Shown: positions 1 through 7,584 of the stretch, piece by piece
Layout: every line of letters begins with the position of its first letter
Position numbering within the stretch: the first letter of the stretch is position 1
Assembly: GCA_963785115.1 (NCBI GenBank)
Contig: CAWATY010000023.1
Coordinates: 1-64,000, forward strand
Reading direction: 5' to 3'
Source of the DNA: JACCWP01 sp963785115
Lineage (GTDB): Bacteria; Actinomycetota; Actinomycetes; Propionibacteriales; Nocardioidaceae
DNA: 64,000 nucleotides
Notes under the pieces: generated by a model
What the model saw: the letters and a program-made list of their open reading frames with translations, nothing else
Told to the model about the DNA's origin: nothing
Database searches by the model: none
Position numbers and translations under genes: made by a program

Positions 1-78
1 GAGATCCAGTACGCGTTGGACGGCGACTCGCTGACGCTGACCCTGGGCAAGCACGGATTGCTGTACCGCGCCGCCTGA
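1..78 (+). CDS. 3' end of an unidentified CDS (partial)
   Basis: An open frame enters from the window edge and stops with TGA at 76-78, leaving 25 residues ending in GLLYRAA. The alternating polar/hydrophobic pattern (YALDGDSLTLTLGKHG) looks like the last strands of a small beta-barrel or META/lipocalin-like domain, but this is too short to assign. It converges on the minus-strand kinase-like gene with a 20-nt gap. Confidence 0.45.
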   Translation, partial: EIQYALDGDSLTLTLGKHGLLYRAA

Positions 79-98
79 CCCCGGGTCAGCCGCCGAAC

Positions 99-716
99 TC
101 AGACCGAGATCGCCGCGACGGCGCGCGCGGTCGCCGAGGTCCAGGGACGTGCGGCAACGGTCGGGATGCCGAGTCGCTCGCACTCCCGCTGCAGCCAGCG
201 GGCCTTGAGGGCACTGGTACGTGCGGGCAGCGACGCGTCGTAGCCACCGCCGTCGGCTTCCCGGCTGACGACGTTGGCCGCTATCTGTGCCTCGTCGTGC
301 TCCTCGAGGAACAGGGCGCGCACCCGACCGTCGTTGGGTTGGCCGTCGAAGTCTGCGCGGGTCGCCAGCTCAGGCAGGATGAAGTCGCCCTCGATGATGA
401 CCGGCGTCCCGCCGTCCAGGTGATCGGCGACCACCGCGGCGAGCGCCCGGCTGTAGACCTCGCGGCAGACCTCGAGGAAGTGGTCCACGTGCTCGTCGTC
501 GGTGTACGCGCTGAACTCGGCCCAGTTCGTCCGCCAGAAGTGGATCAGTGGCTGTTGTTCCGGAGTGGTGATCGTCTCGAGGGCGGTCTGGATGTCGTCC
601 AGCTGCGTCACCCCGACGCGGTAGTGCTGACCCAGCGCGGATGCCAACGACGTCTTGCCGACACCGCTTGCACCGCCCAGCAGCAGCACGTGCCACGTGC
701 GACCCGCTGACGCCAT
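99..716 (-). CDS. P-loop kinase-like ATPase
   Basis: This encodes a 205-residue soluble protein with an N-terminal Walker A motif GGASGVGKTS at about residues 13-22, and a hydrophobic strand ending in an acidic residue (VIIEGDFILPE) that can act as Walker B. The fold resembles small P-loop kinases of the AAA_33/2-phosphoglycerate-kinase type; the substrate cannot be read from sequence. The start is taken as ATG 716 because a TACCGT hexamer lies 7 nt upstream, which suits a leaderless transcript; the GTG three codons further up would fall inside that spacing. It stands alone, convergent with the gene at the window edge. Confidence is good for the fold and low for the reaction. Confidence 0.75.
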   Translation of the reverse strand: MASAGRTWHVLLLGGASGVGKTSLASALGQHYRVGVTQLDDIQTALETITTPEQQPLIHFWRTNWAEFSAYTDDEHVDHFLEVCREVYSRALAAVVADHLDGGTPVIIEGDFILPELATRADFDGQPNDGRVRALFLEEHDEAQIAANVVSREADGGGYDASLPARTSALKARWLQRECERLGIPTVAARPWTSATARAVAAISV

Positions 717-723
717 GGAGGAC

Positions 724-729
724 ACGGTA
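724..729 (-). promoter_or_regulatory. -10-like hexamer, leaderless promoter
   Basis: TACCGT on the minus strand ends 7 nt before ATG 716, so transcription would begin at or next to the start codon. There is no Shine-Dalgarno sequence in front of this ATG. Confidence 0.45.
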
Positions 730-780
730 GGGCCGCCGACGGCGGATGCTGACCCTCAGCGCACCCGTTTCGGGGCGTCT

Positions 781-1278
781 CTATCGGGCGCCGAGGGAAC
801 GCCAGTAGTTGTTCAGCGCCCCGTTGGTCTTCGCGAACCAGACGAACGGGCCGATGAGGAGCAGCAGGAACCCGGGAAAGGCCCACAGCCCGGTCGCGCC
901 CGAGACCGGCTTGGCCTCGCCGCGGCGGGCGTACATGTTGCCGACCTCGGCCGAGGCCAGGAACGGCGACACGACACCGACGAAGAAGGCGAGCACGAGC
1001 GCCAGTCCGCCACCGAGACCGTCGTTCGTGTGGCGCTTCATCTCCTCGTGGACCTGGTAGTACCAGACCAACGAGTAGATGCCGAGGGTGACGAAGACGA
1101 GCAGCACGCACGTGCCGGTCGCCCGAACCGTGCCGATCGGTCCGACGGCCGGCCCGGGCTGCTGCACCGCAGCCATCTGCGCGGCGTACGGGTGCTGGGC
1201 CGGCAGCTGCGGCGCGACGGGCACCTGGGCGGGAGCACCGGCGGGCGCATTGGGGTCGGGCATCTGCGGGCTCGTCAT
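781..1278 (-). CDS. DUF4234 domain membrane protein
   Basis: This encodes 165 residues. The first ~50 are rich in Pro/Ala/Gln and disordered; then come about three membrane segments (TCVLLVFVTLGIYSLVWYYQ, LALVLAFFVGVVSPFLA, GFLLLLIGPFVWFA). The LGIYSLVWYY...EM block is typical of DUF4234, a family of small actinobacterial membrane proteins without known function. ATG 1278 has an AGGGG ribosome-binding site; the frame is open further upstream, but that part has no protein-like composition. The gene is transcribed divergently from the DUF6220-like gene across 220 nt. It ends in NYWRSLGAR, a common ending for proteins with a Pro-rich N-terminus and this domain. Confidence 0.8.
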   Translation of the reverse strand: MTSPQMPDPNAPAGAPAQVPVAPQLPAQHPYAAQMAAVQQPGPAVGPIGTVRATGTCVLLVFVTLGIYSLVWYYQVHEEMKRHTNDGLGGGLALVLAFFVGVVSPFLASAEVGNMYARRGEAKPVSGATGLWAFPGFLLLLIGPFVWFAKTNGALNNYWRSLGAR

Positions 1279-1498
1279 GGCATCCCCTGAGGTAGGGTCG
1301 CGAGTGGGTCGCTCCCCACCATGCGGTTCGACGCGCTCCGCGCGCAGCCGAACGCTGGCATCCCCTCGAACCGCCGAGCCGGGCGGGACGGAGCCGAAAT
1401 CGGGCGACTCGGCGAAAAGGACTGCCGTCTCGGGCCGCCGGTCACTAGCCTGCGCGGAGGGCCCGGGCCCCCGGCCCACGACACAGGGGTGGAGAAGC

Positions 1499-1927
1499 AT
1501 GCGATCCGTCTACCGCGTACTGGCCAATCTCGTGGCGCTCGGCGTGCTCATCCAAGTCGCCAGCATCGCCTTCGCCTGGTTCCTCGCCCTGCATGACATC
1601 GACAACGGCCTGGTCATCGACGAGGACTACGACGGCAACTCCGGGCACGCCATCCACGGCATCGTCGGGATCATGGTGATCCCCGCGCTGGCGCTGCTGC
1701 TGTTCATCGTCTCGTTCTTCTCCGGCGTCGTCGGCGGCGTCAAGTGGGCCGGGTTCGTTCTGCTCGCCGTCGTGCTCCAGGTCGTTCTCGCGTTCCTGTC
1801 CTTCGGGGTACCGATCGTCGGTGCCCTGCACGGTCTCAACGCGCTGGCCGTCGCCGGGTTGGCGAGCATGGCCGCCCGTGCCACCAAGACGACTCCCGCC
1901 CAGGAGTCGGAGCCCGCCGCGGCGTGA
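1499..1927 (+). CDS. small four-helix membrane protein (DUF6220-like)
   Basis: This encodes 142 residues with four predicted membrane helices (ANLVALGVLIQVASIAFAWF, GIVGIMVIPALALLLFIVSF, AGFVLLAVVLQVVLAFLSF, GALHGLNALAVAGLASMA) and a short polar tail. A GGAGAAG site lies before ATG 1499. His residues in helices 2 and 4 (HAIHGIVG, ALHGLNAL) resemble DUF6220-type proteins and could bind haem or metal, which is inference. Its stop overlaps the GTG start of the multicopper oxidase (GTGA), so the two are translationally coupled and probably work together at the membrane. Confidence 0.7.
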   Translation: MRSVYRVLANLVALGVLIQVASIAFAWFLALHDIDNGLVIDEDYDGNSGHAIHGIVGIMVIPALALLLFIVSFFSGVVGGVKWAGFVLLAVVLQVVLAFLSFGVPIVGALHGLNALAVAGLASMAARATKTTPAQESEPAAA

Positions 1928-3396
1928 CCCGTGGCCGCAAGATCGGCGCCGCAGTAGGCGCTGCCGTCACCCTCGCGATCGTCGGGGTGTTGGGCTGGAT
2001 GTGGTGGCAGAGCCTGCTGCCCGACTCGTTCTCCGCGATGGACATGGGCTATCCCGACTACGGGGGCGGCTCGTCCGACATGGCGATGGACGACCCCGTC
2101 AGCGTCGCCGACCTGACCGGACCCGAAGGGCCCGCCGACGTCTCGGTGACGCTGACCGCCCGATCGGAGACGTTCGAGCTGGGTGGCGACGACGGGCGCA
2201 GCGTCGACGCCATCACCCTGAACGGCGAGACCCCCGGACCGCAGATCACCGTCCACCAGGGCGACCTGCTCGAGGTACGGCTGGTCAACGAGTCGGTCGA
2301 CGACGGGATCGCGCTGCACTGGCACGGCGTCGACGTGCCGAACGCGGAGGACGGCGTCGCCGGGATCACCCAGGACGCCGTGGCACCGGGCGACGACTAC
2401 GTCTACCGCTTCGTCGCCGAGGACGCCGGCACCTACTGGTACCACTCGCACCAGGTTTCCGACGTCCAGGTGGCCAAGGGCCTGCTCGGCGCCTTGGTCG
2501 TGCTGCCCCGCCGCGAGCCCGCCGAGCCTCCCGCCACCGACGTGGTGGCGCTGGTGCACAGCTACTCCGGCAACCGCACCGTCGACGGGGCGGTCGGGAC
2601 GGTGCCGATCGAGGCGCACCCGGGCTCGACCGCGCTGGTCCGCGTCATCAACACCAACACCGGCCGGGTCCGGACCTGGGTGAGCGGCAGCTCGTACCAG
2701 CTGGTCGCGGTGGACGGGCACGACGTGAACGAACCCACGACGGTGGAGGACCAGACGGTCGTCGTGCCTGCCGGCGGACGTGCCGACCTGCTGATCACGG
2801 TCCCCGACGACGGGACGGCGGCCAGCGTGGAGTTCGGTGGCGGGTCGCGGCTCGCGGTCGGCCCGTCCGACGGAGAGGTCGTGACCAGTGACGACCCCGG
2901 CGACGACCTCGACCTGCTGTCGTACGGCACCCCGGCACCGCTCGGCTTCGACCCGGCCGACGCCGACCGGCACTTCGAGTACCGCATCGGCCGCCGGCTC
3001 GCCTTCCTGGACGGGCGGCCGGGCTTCTGGTGGACGATCAACGGCCATCTGTACCCCGACGTCCCGATGTTCACCGTCACCGAGGGCGACATCGTCGTCA
3101 TGGAGATCACCAACGACAGCGGTCAGGTGCACCCGATGCACCTGCACGGCCACCACGCGGTCGTGCTCACGCGCGACGGCGAGCCGGCGACCGGCAGCCC
3201 GTGGTGGATCGACTCCCTCGACGTGCTGGACAACGAGACCTACGAGATCGCGTTCGTCGCCGACAACCCGGGTATCTGGATGGACCACTGCCACAACCTC
3301 GAGCACGCCAGCGAGGGCTTGGTCACGCACCTGATGTACACCGGCGTCACGACCCCGTACGTGATCGGCGGCGACCACGCGAACGACCCCGAGTAG
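1924..3396 (+). CDS. membrane-anchored multicopper oxidase
   Basis: This encodes 490 residues. One N-terminal membrane anchor (about residues 7-28) is followed by a Met/Asp/Gly-rich linker and three cupredoxin domains. All four copper-ligand blocks are present: HWHG near residue 132, HSHQ near 174, HPMHLHGH near 402 and DHCHNLEH near 454. The axial position after the last block is Leu (HASEGL), a laccase-like feature usually linked to a higher type-1 copper potential. The enzyme should oxidise a phenol, metal or similar donor outside the membrane and reduce O2 to water; the donor is unknown. The GTG start at 1924 overlaps the previous stop; the longer upstream frame is a shadow of the preceding gene. 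The small membrane protein upstream is its likely partner. Confidence 0.9.
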   Translation: MTRGRKIGAAVGAAVTLAIVGVLGWMWWQSLLPDSFSAMDMGYPDYGGGSSDMAMDDPVSVADLTGPEGPADVSVTLTARSETFELGGDDGRSVDAITLNGETPGPQITVHQGDLLEVRLVNESVDDGIALHWHGVDVPNAEDGVAGITQDAVAPGDDYVYRFVAEDAGTYWYHSHQVSDVQVAKGLLGALVVLPRREPAEPPATDVVALVHSYSGNRTVDGAVGTVPIEAHPGSTALVRVINTNTGRVRTWVSGSSYQLVAVDGHDVNEPTTVEDQTVVVPAGGRADLLITVPDDGTAASVEFGGGSRLAVGPSDGEVVTSDDPGDDLDLLSYGTPAPLGFDPADADRHFEYRIGRRLAFLDGRPGFWWTINGHLYPDVPMFTVTEGDIVVMEITNDSGQVHPMHLHGHHAVVLTRDGEPATGSPWWIDSLDVLDNETYEIAFVADNPGIWMDHCHNLEHASEGLVTHLMYTGVTTPYVIGGDHANDPE

Positions 3397-3400
3397 GCAC

Positions 3401-4624
3401 TCACGGGTCGTCACCGACCCGGCGGTGCAGGTGGCCCAGCTGGGGCTCGCTCATCCCGAGCGCCTCGGCGCTGGCGTACGCAGCCCGCGCCTCGTCGTGC
3501 CGGTCGAGCCGGTGCAGCAGCTCGGCCCTGCTCGCGTGCCACCAGACGTAGCCGTCCAGGCCGTCGATCGCGTCGACCAGGTCCAGTCCCGCGGCCGGGC
3601 CGTCCCGCTCCCCCACCGCGACCGCCCGGTTGAGCCGCACCACCGGTGTGTCCTGCACATCGAGCAGGACGTCGTACCAGGAGACGACCGCTCGCCAGTC
3701 GGTGCTCGCAAACGTCGGCGCGAGGGCGTGGCAGGCGGCGATCGCCGCCTGCACCGCGTACGCCTCCGGCCGGTCGGGTGAGCGACGCAGGGCCCTGCCG
3801 ACCAGCTCGACGCCCTCCCGGATGGCCGCGGCGTCCCAGCGGGTGCGGTCCTGGTCGGCGAGCAGGACCGGCTGGCCGGCCGGGTCGACCCTCGCCGCTC
3901 GCCGCGAGTTCTGCAGCAGCATCAGCGCCAGCAGGCCCAAGGCCGTCGACTCGTCGGGCATCAGCTCGACCAGCAGGCGGGCGAGCCGCACCGCTTCGTC
4001 GGTCAGCGAGTCGCGGGTCAGCTCGACACCGGCGCCGGCCGCGTACCCCTCGTTGAAGATGAGGTAGACGGTGGCCGCGACGCCCGCCAGCCGCTGGGGC
4101 AGCTCCTCGGCGGCGGGGACGCGGTAGGGGATGCCGGCTCGTGCGATCTTCTGCTTGGCCCGGGTCAGCCGCTTGGCCATCGTGGCCTCGGGCACCAGCA
4201 GCGCCCGCGCCACCTCGGGCGTGGTCAGGCCGCCCAGCGTGCGCAGCGCCAGCGCGACCTGGGCGTCGACGGCGAGCGCCGGGTGGCAGCAGGTGAACAC
4301 CAGACGCAGCAAGTCGTCGCGGACGTCTTCGGGAGACTCATCCGCACTGGGCGGTTCGGCGGACGCCATGGCCTCCGCCTCCTTCCCCGATCGCTTCGCC
4401 TCGCGTCGCACGACGTCGATGGCGCGGCGCTTGGCGGTGACGAGCAACCAGCCGCGCGGGTTGTCCGGGATGCCGTCGCGTGGCCACCGCTCGAGGGCGC
4501 GGACGACGGCGTCCTGCAGCGCGTCCTGCGCGAGGTCGATGCTGCCGGTGACGCGGACCATCGTGGCGAGGACGCACGTACCCTCCTCGCGCACGACCCG
4601 CGCGACCGCGTCACCGGCGTGCAC
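3401..4624 (-). CDS. ECF RNA polymerase sigma factor, ECF42 type with C-terminal TPR-like extension
   Basis: This encodes 407 residues, about twice a normal ECF sigma factor. The N-terminal ~175 residues hold region 2 (LAQDALQDAVVRALERWP, DNPRGWLLVTAKRRAIDVVRR) and region 4 (TTPEVARALLVPEATMAKRLTRAKQKI). The remaining ~220 residues are the helical DUF6596/TPR-like extension of group ECF42 (LIFNEGYAAG, YAVQAAIAACHA, VRLNRAVAV). ECF42 factors occur next to YCII/DGPF genes instead of a classical anti-sigma factor, exactly as here: GTG 4624 lies 3 nt after the stop of the DGPF gene. The C-terminal extension is thought to control activity. Transcription probably starts from the ECF42-like promoter upstream of the partner. 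Confidence 0.92.
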   Translation of the reverse strand: MHAGDAVARVVREEGTCVLATMVRVTGSIDLAQDALQDAVVRALERWPRDGIPDNPRGWLLVTAKRRAIDVVRREAKRSGKEAEAMASAEPPSADESPEDVRDDLLRLVFTCCHPALAVDAQVALALRTLGGLTTPEVARALLVPEATMAKRLTRAKQKIARAGIPYRVPAAEELPQRLAGVAATVYLIFNEGYAAGAGVELTRDSLTDEAVRLARLLVELMPDESTALGLLALMLLQNSRRAARVDPAGQPVLLADQDRTRWDAAAIREGVELVGRALRRSPDRPEAYAVQAAIAACHALAPTFASTDWRAVVSWYDVLLDVQDTPVVRLNRAVAVGERDGPAAGLDLVDAIDGLDGYVWWHASRAELLHRLDRHDEARAAYASAEALGMSEPQLGHLHRRVGDDP

Positions 4625-4627
4625 GGC

Positions 4628-4972
4628 TCAGTACGTGATGACCGGCCGGATCTCCACGGCCCCCGACCAGGCCGCGGGGATCTTCGCTGCGACGGCGACC
4701 GCCTCGTCGAGGTCGGCGCACTCCAGCAGGTAGAAGCCGTTCAGAACCTCCTTGGTCTCCGCGTACGGCCCGTCGCTGGTGACGACGTCGCCGCCCTTGC
4801 CGCCCTGCACTCGGACCATGGTCGCGGTCGACGTCGGGTAGAGCACCTGGCCGCCGCGGATGACCGCGGCAGCCGCCTCGCCGAACTCGTTGTACTCCTT
4901 GATCGTCTCGGCGTACTGCGGGTCGCTCCAGTCGACGTCCTCGCTGTAGATCAGGGCTGCGTAGGTGGTCAC
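4628..4972 (-). CDS. YCII-related DGPF domain protein (ECF42 partner)
   Basis: This encodes 114 residues with the diagnostic DGPYAETKE block near residue 70 and the GFYLLECADLDEAVAVAAKIP segment of YCII/DGPF proteins, an alpha+beta ferredoxin-like fold. GTG 4972 is preceded by GAGGAG at good spacing. It is first in the operon with the ECF42 sigma factor. The biochemical role of DGPF proteins is unknown; the ECF42/DGPF pairing is a recognised conserved association. Confidence 0.9.
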   Translation of the reverse strand: MTTYAALIYSEDVDWSDPQYAETIKEYNEFGEAAAAVIRGGQVLYPTSTATMVRVQGGKGGDVVTSDGPYAETKEVLNGFYLLECADLDEAVAVAAKIPAAWSGAVEIRPVITY

Positions 4973-5021
4973 GTCTGCTCCTCGGCTGCTGGCCGGCGCT
5001 TCTCGCCGACTTCACTGTAAG

Positions 5022-5048
5022 GACGAACGGGCGCCGCGGTGATGGACA
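5022..5048 (-). promoter_or_regulatory. candidate ECF42-type promoter
   Basis: On the minus strand TGTCCA (5048-5043) is followed after 17 nt by CGTC (5025-5022), 50 nt before the GTG of the DGPF gene. This is close to the TGTCGA / CGA(T)C elements reported for ECF42 sigma factors, which suggests autoregulation. Confidence 0.5.
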
Positions 5049-5097
5049 TGTGCCGGGTCCCGACCCGCCGCGCCCGGGTATTCGCCAGACTCCTCCC

Positions 5098-5469
5098 ATG
5101 CCGTTGCGTGTGCATCACGTCGTCGTCGACACCCATGACCTGCCGTCGCTGGCGCGGTTCTGGGCCGAAGTGCTGGGCTGGCGGATCCTGTCCGAGCGCG
5201 AGCGCGAGGTCGTCGTCGGCCCGGACCCGGAGGCGCCGGTCGGCCTGTGCTTCATGCCCGTCACGGACCGCAAGACCGGCAAGAACCGGCTTCACCTCGA
5301 CCTCACCACCGAGCCGGACGACCGCGACCAGGAGATCGAGCGGATCCTCGCCCTCGGCGCCCGCCGGGTCGACATCGGCCAGACCGGCACCGAGTCGTGG
5401 ACGGTCCTCGCCGATCCGGAGGGCAACGAGTTCTGCGTGGTCCGGCCGAAGCGGACGCTGGTCGGCTGA
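5098..5469 (+). CDS. VOC-family (glyoxalase-like) protein
   Basis: This encodes 123 residues with a paired beta-alpha-beta-beta-beta fold: VHHVVVDTHDLPSLARFWAEVLG at the N-terminus, LHLDLTTEP mid-protein and VLADPEGNEFCVV at the end, as in glyoxalase-like PF18029 proteins. Metal-ligand positions are partly occupied (His7, His66 region, Glu in EGNEFCV). The substrate is unknown. ATG 5098 lies 6 nt after a CAGACT hexamer and has no ribosome-binding site, so it is probably leaderless. An upstream in-frame extension lacks family similarity. Confidence 0.8.
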   Translation: MPLRVHHVVVDTHDLPSLARFWAEVLGWRILSEREREVVVGPDPEAPVGLCFMPVTDRKTGKNRLHLDLTTEPDDRDQEIERILALGARRVDIGQTGTESWTVLADPEGNEFCVVRPKRTLVG

Positions 5470-5697
5470 ACGCCGGGCGTTGGCGACGCCGTCACGCAGC
5501 GTTCTCGGGCCGACCGGTTCCGGCCCGATGCCGGGCTTGGTCGCCACGCTGGGTATGCGGACTACGCCGTGTGGAGCCGCGCGGCACCCGATCGGCCCGT
5601 ACCGCACTGATGCCGCGTCGGAATAGCGTGACGGCAGTTCCTGCCAGGCAACGCCGATGGGGCTCTCGACGTCGCCACCGATGAGTGGAGCAACATC

Positions 5698-6579
5698 GTG
5701 AGCCGACGACACACCCGTGGTGCCCGACTGCTGGCGGCCGTCGCCGCACTGGCCAGCACGGCGGTGCTGTGGGGACCCGCCCAGTCCGTCGGAGCCGCGG
5801 CACCGACGAGTTCTCGCGCCTGCATCTCCGGCCAGGTCTCCTGCGTGGAGGCGACCGTCGCCGAGATGCAGGCCCGGTTCGCGCCGCTGGCGCGGAGCTG
5901 CGACCACGACGCGGTGTTCGCGTTGGCGTACCTGCGCACCACCGAGGTCTACCTCGAGTCGACGACGACCCCCGGCTACTTCGAGAAGCCCAGGCTGGTC
6001 AACGTCGAGGACGCCGTGTTCGCGCGGATGTACTTCAGGGCCTACGACAACTGGGCTGCCGGACGGGTCAACCGGGTGCCGCCGGCGTGGCGGGTGGCGT
6101 TCAAGGCCGCCGACGGCAGGCGCGTCAGTGGCACCGGCGACCTGTTGCTCGGGATGAGCGCCCACGTCAACCGGGACCTGCCGTTCGTCCTGGCGAAGAC
6201 CGGCCTCGTCGCCCCCGACGGCGCCAGCCGCAAGCCCGACCACGACAAGATCAACGTGATGCTCGAGGAGGTGGTGGAGCCGCTGCTGATCGAGGAGGCG
6301 GCGAGGTTCGACCCGCAGCTGGCGATGGTGCAGACGCCCTACGGCGTCGGCTACACGGCGATGATGCAGATGCTGGTGGCGTGGCGGGAGAACGCCTGGC
6401 AGCAGGCTGAGCGTCTGGTGTCCGCACCGACTCCGGCGGCGCGGGCACGGGTGGCCAAGCACATCGAGACCGCGGCCGAGGTCACCGCTCAGAGCTTCCG
6501 AGCTGCGACCGCGTACCTGCCGCCGCTCACCACGACGCGGCCCCGGGACCGGTACTGCGCCCTGCACGGCAACCCCTGA
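5698..6579 (+). CDS. secreted DUF5995 family protein
   Basis: This encodes 293 residues with a Sec signal peptide (RR n-region, LLAAVAALASTAVLWG, cleavage near GAAAP). The mature part matches the actinobacterial DUF5995 family: FARMYFRAYDNWAAGR, LLLGMSAHVNRDLPFVLA and the PDHDKIN motif, rich in His/Asp residues (AHVNRDLP, DHDK) that suggest a metal site. Two Cys pairs may form disulfides outside the cell. Start GTG 5698 follows GGAG. No function is established. The 228 nt before it hold only a GC-rich dyad (5507-5526) that may end the VOC transcript. Confidence 0.8.
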   Translation: MSRRHTRGARLLAAVAALASTAVLWGPAQSVGAAAPTSSRACISGQVSCVEATVAEMQARFAPLARSCDHDAVFALAYLRTTEVYLESTTTPGYFEKPRLVNVEDAVFARMYFRAYDNWAAGRVNRVPPAWRVAFKAADGRRVSGTGDLLLGMSAHVNRDLPFVLAKTGLVAPDGASRKPDHDKINVMLEEVVEPLLIEEAARFDPQLAMVQTPYGVGYTAMMQMLVAWRENAWQQAERLVSAPTPAARARVAKHIETAAEVTAQSFRAATAYLPPLTTTRPRDRYCALHGNP

Positions 6580-6588
6580 GAGGCGGCG

Positions 6589-6813
6589 TCAACCGTCGAA
6601 ACGGAGCAGGTCGCCGGGCTGGCAGTCGAGGACGGCGCACAGCGCGGTGAGCGTCGAGAACCGAACCGCTCGGGCCCGCCCGTTCTTCAGGATCGACAGA
6701 TTCACCACCGTCACGTCGGCGCGAGCCGCCAGCTCGGTGAGGGTCATGCCGCGCTGCTCGAGGATTCGGTCGAGGTGCACGGAGATCTGGTGCTCCGGCG
6801 CAGGAGGTGGCAT
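6589..6813 (-). CDS. XRE/Cro-type small transcriptional regulator (YozG-like)
   Basis: This encodes 74 residues and is almost entirely a helix-turn-helix domain: VHLDRILEQRGMTLTELAARADVTVVNLSILKNGRARAVRFSTL, then CAVLDCQPGDLLRF. Such YozG-type regulators accompany DUF2975 membrane proteins. Its ATG overlaps the DUF2975 stop (ATGA), so the two are translationally coupled. It likely binds the AT-rich palindrome in front of the operon and represses it. Confidence 0.9.
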   Translation of the reverse strand: MPPPAPEHQISVHLDRILEQRGMTLTELAARADVTVVNLSILKNGRARAVRFSTLTALCAVLDCQPGDLLRFDG

Positions 6814-7439
6814 CAGATCGTGCCTGCGACGTCGTCGCGGAGACGCTCTCCGTGCGCGAAGACCTCGGCGAGGACGAAGACACCCAGGCCACCGAGCAGC
6901 GCAGCGCCGGGGAGGGTGTATCCGGCCACTCCGAGGTCCACCGACGGGAACTCCGGCAACGCGTTGAACAAGCTCAGCCGCAACGAGTAGTCGAGCAGGC
7001 TCATCAGCGGCGCCCCGGCGACCAGGACGAAGCCGAGCCGCCGCAACCGTCGGACGTTGGCGCCTCCGAACGGATCGCCCTGGGCCACCGTGCGCATGAA
7101 GCCGCGCAGCAGCCAGAGCCCGACGACGACCAGCACGATCGGTCCGAGGTCGGCGGCGGAGCGCAGCAGCATCTGCTCGATCGTGGGGTCGTGCACCTCG
7201 ACGGTCACGTCGAGCCAGCCACTCACCCGCAACCCCTCCGGCAGGGCGCCCATGTCGTCGGGCGAGATCTGCAGCGGGACGGTGATCGTGTCGCCGTACA
7301 GCAGCGACTCACCGCCACGGACCAGGCCCACCGCGATGGAGGCCACGGCGAGCACCCCGAACCCGATCACGAGGACCAGCAGAGTGGTCACCAGTCGGTG
7401 GCCGATCCGCACGGCGGCGGACGCAGCAGGTGGCGGCAT
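6813..7439 (-). CDS. DUF2975 membrane protein
   Basis: This encodes 208 residues with four membrane helices (LVTTLLVLVIGFGVLAVASI; LGPIVLVVVGLWLLRGFM; LGFVLVAGAPLMSLLDYSL; TLPGAALLGGLGVFVLAEVF). An extracellular loop of ~70 residues lies between helices 1 and 2, and the cytoplasmic QGDPFGGANVRRLRRLG motif is typical of DUF2975. It is the first gene of an operon with the XRE regulator. GGGAGG precedes ATG 7439. Function is unknown; family members may sense a membrane state and signal to the coupled regulator, which is inference from their constant pairing. Confidence 0.88.
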   Translation of the reverse strand: MPPPAASAAVRIGHRLVTTLLVLVIGFGVLAVASIAVGLVRGGESLLYGDTITVPLQISPDDMGALPEGLRVSGWLDVTVEVHDPTIEQMLLRSAADLGPIVLVVVGLWLLRGFMRTVAQGDPFGGANVRRLRRLGFVLVAGAPLMSLLDYSLRLSLFNALPEFPSVDLGVAGYTLPGAALLGGLGVFVLAEVFAHGERLRDDVAGTI

Positions 7440-7449
7440 GACGCCTCCC

Positions 7450-7496
7450 TATCGACATTCGATAATATCGATGAACAATAGCATCGAATGTCGATA
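7450..7496. promoter_or_regulatory. AT-rich palindromic operator of the DUF2975/XRE operon
   Basis: Perfect 14-bp inverted repeats TATCGACATTCGAT (7450-7463) and ATCGAATGTCGATA (7483-7496) flank a 19-nt spacer. Each arm is itself a small dyad, ATCGA-n3-TCGAT, and a further TCGAT-n3-ATCGA overlaps the left arm and spacer. The block is far more AT-rich than its surroundings and lies between the divergent DUF2975 and FAD oxidase genes. The XRE protein is the likely ligand. Confidence 0.75.
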
Positions 7497-7584
7497 TGGC
7501 AACCCGCCAGCGGCACCGGGCGCGTCGACGGGCTCGTCAAGAAACGGGTGGTGCCGCGGGGGCGGACCAGACAGGCTCCTCCGC

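Noticed and set aside
5507..5526. GC dyad GGGCCG...CGGCCC as a terminator
   Set aside because: The stem is only 6 bp with an 8-nt loop and no T-tract, too weak to call in this GC-rich DNA.
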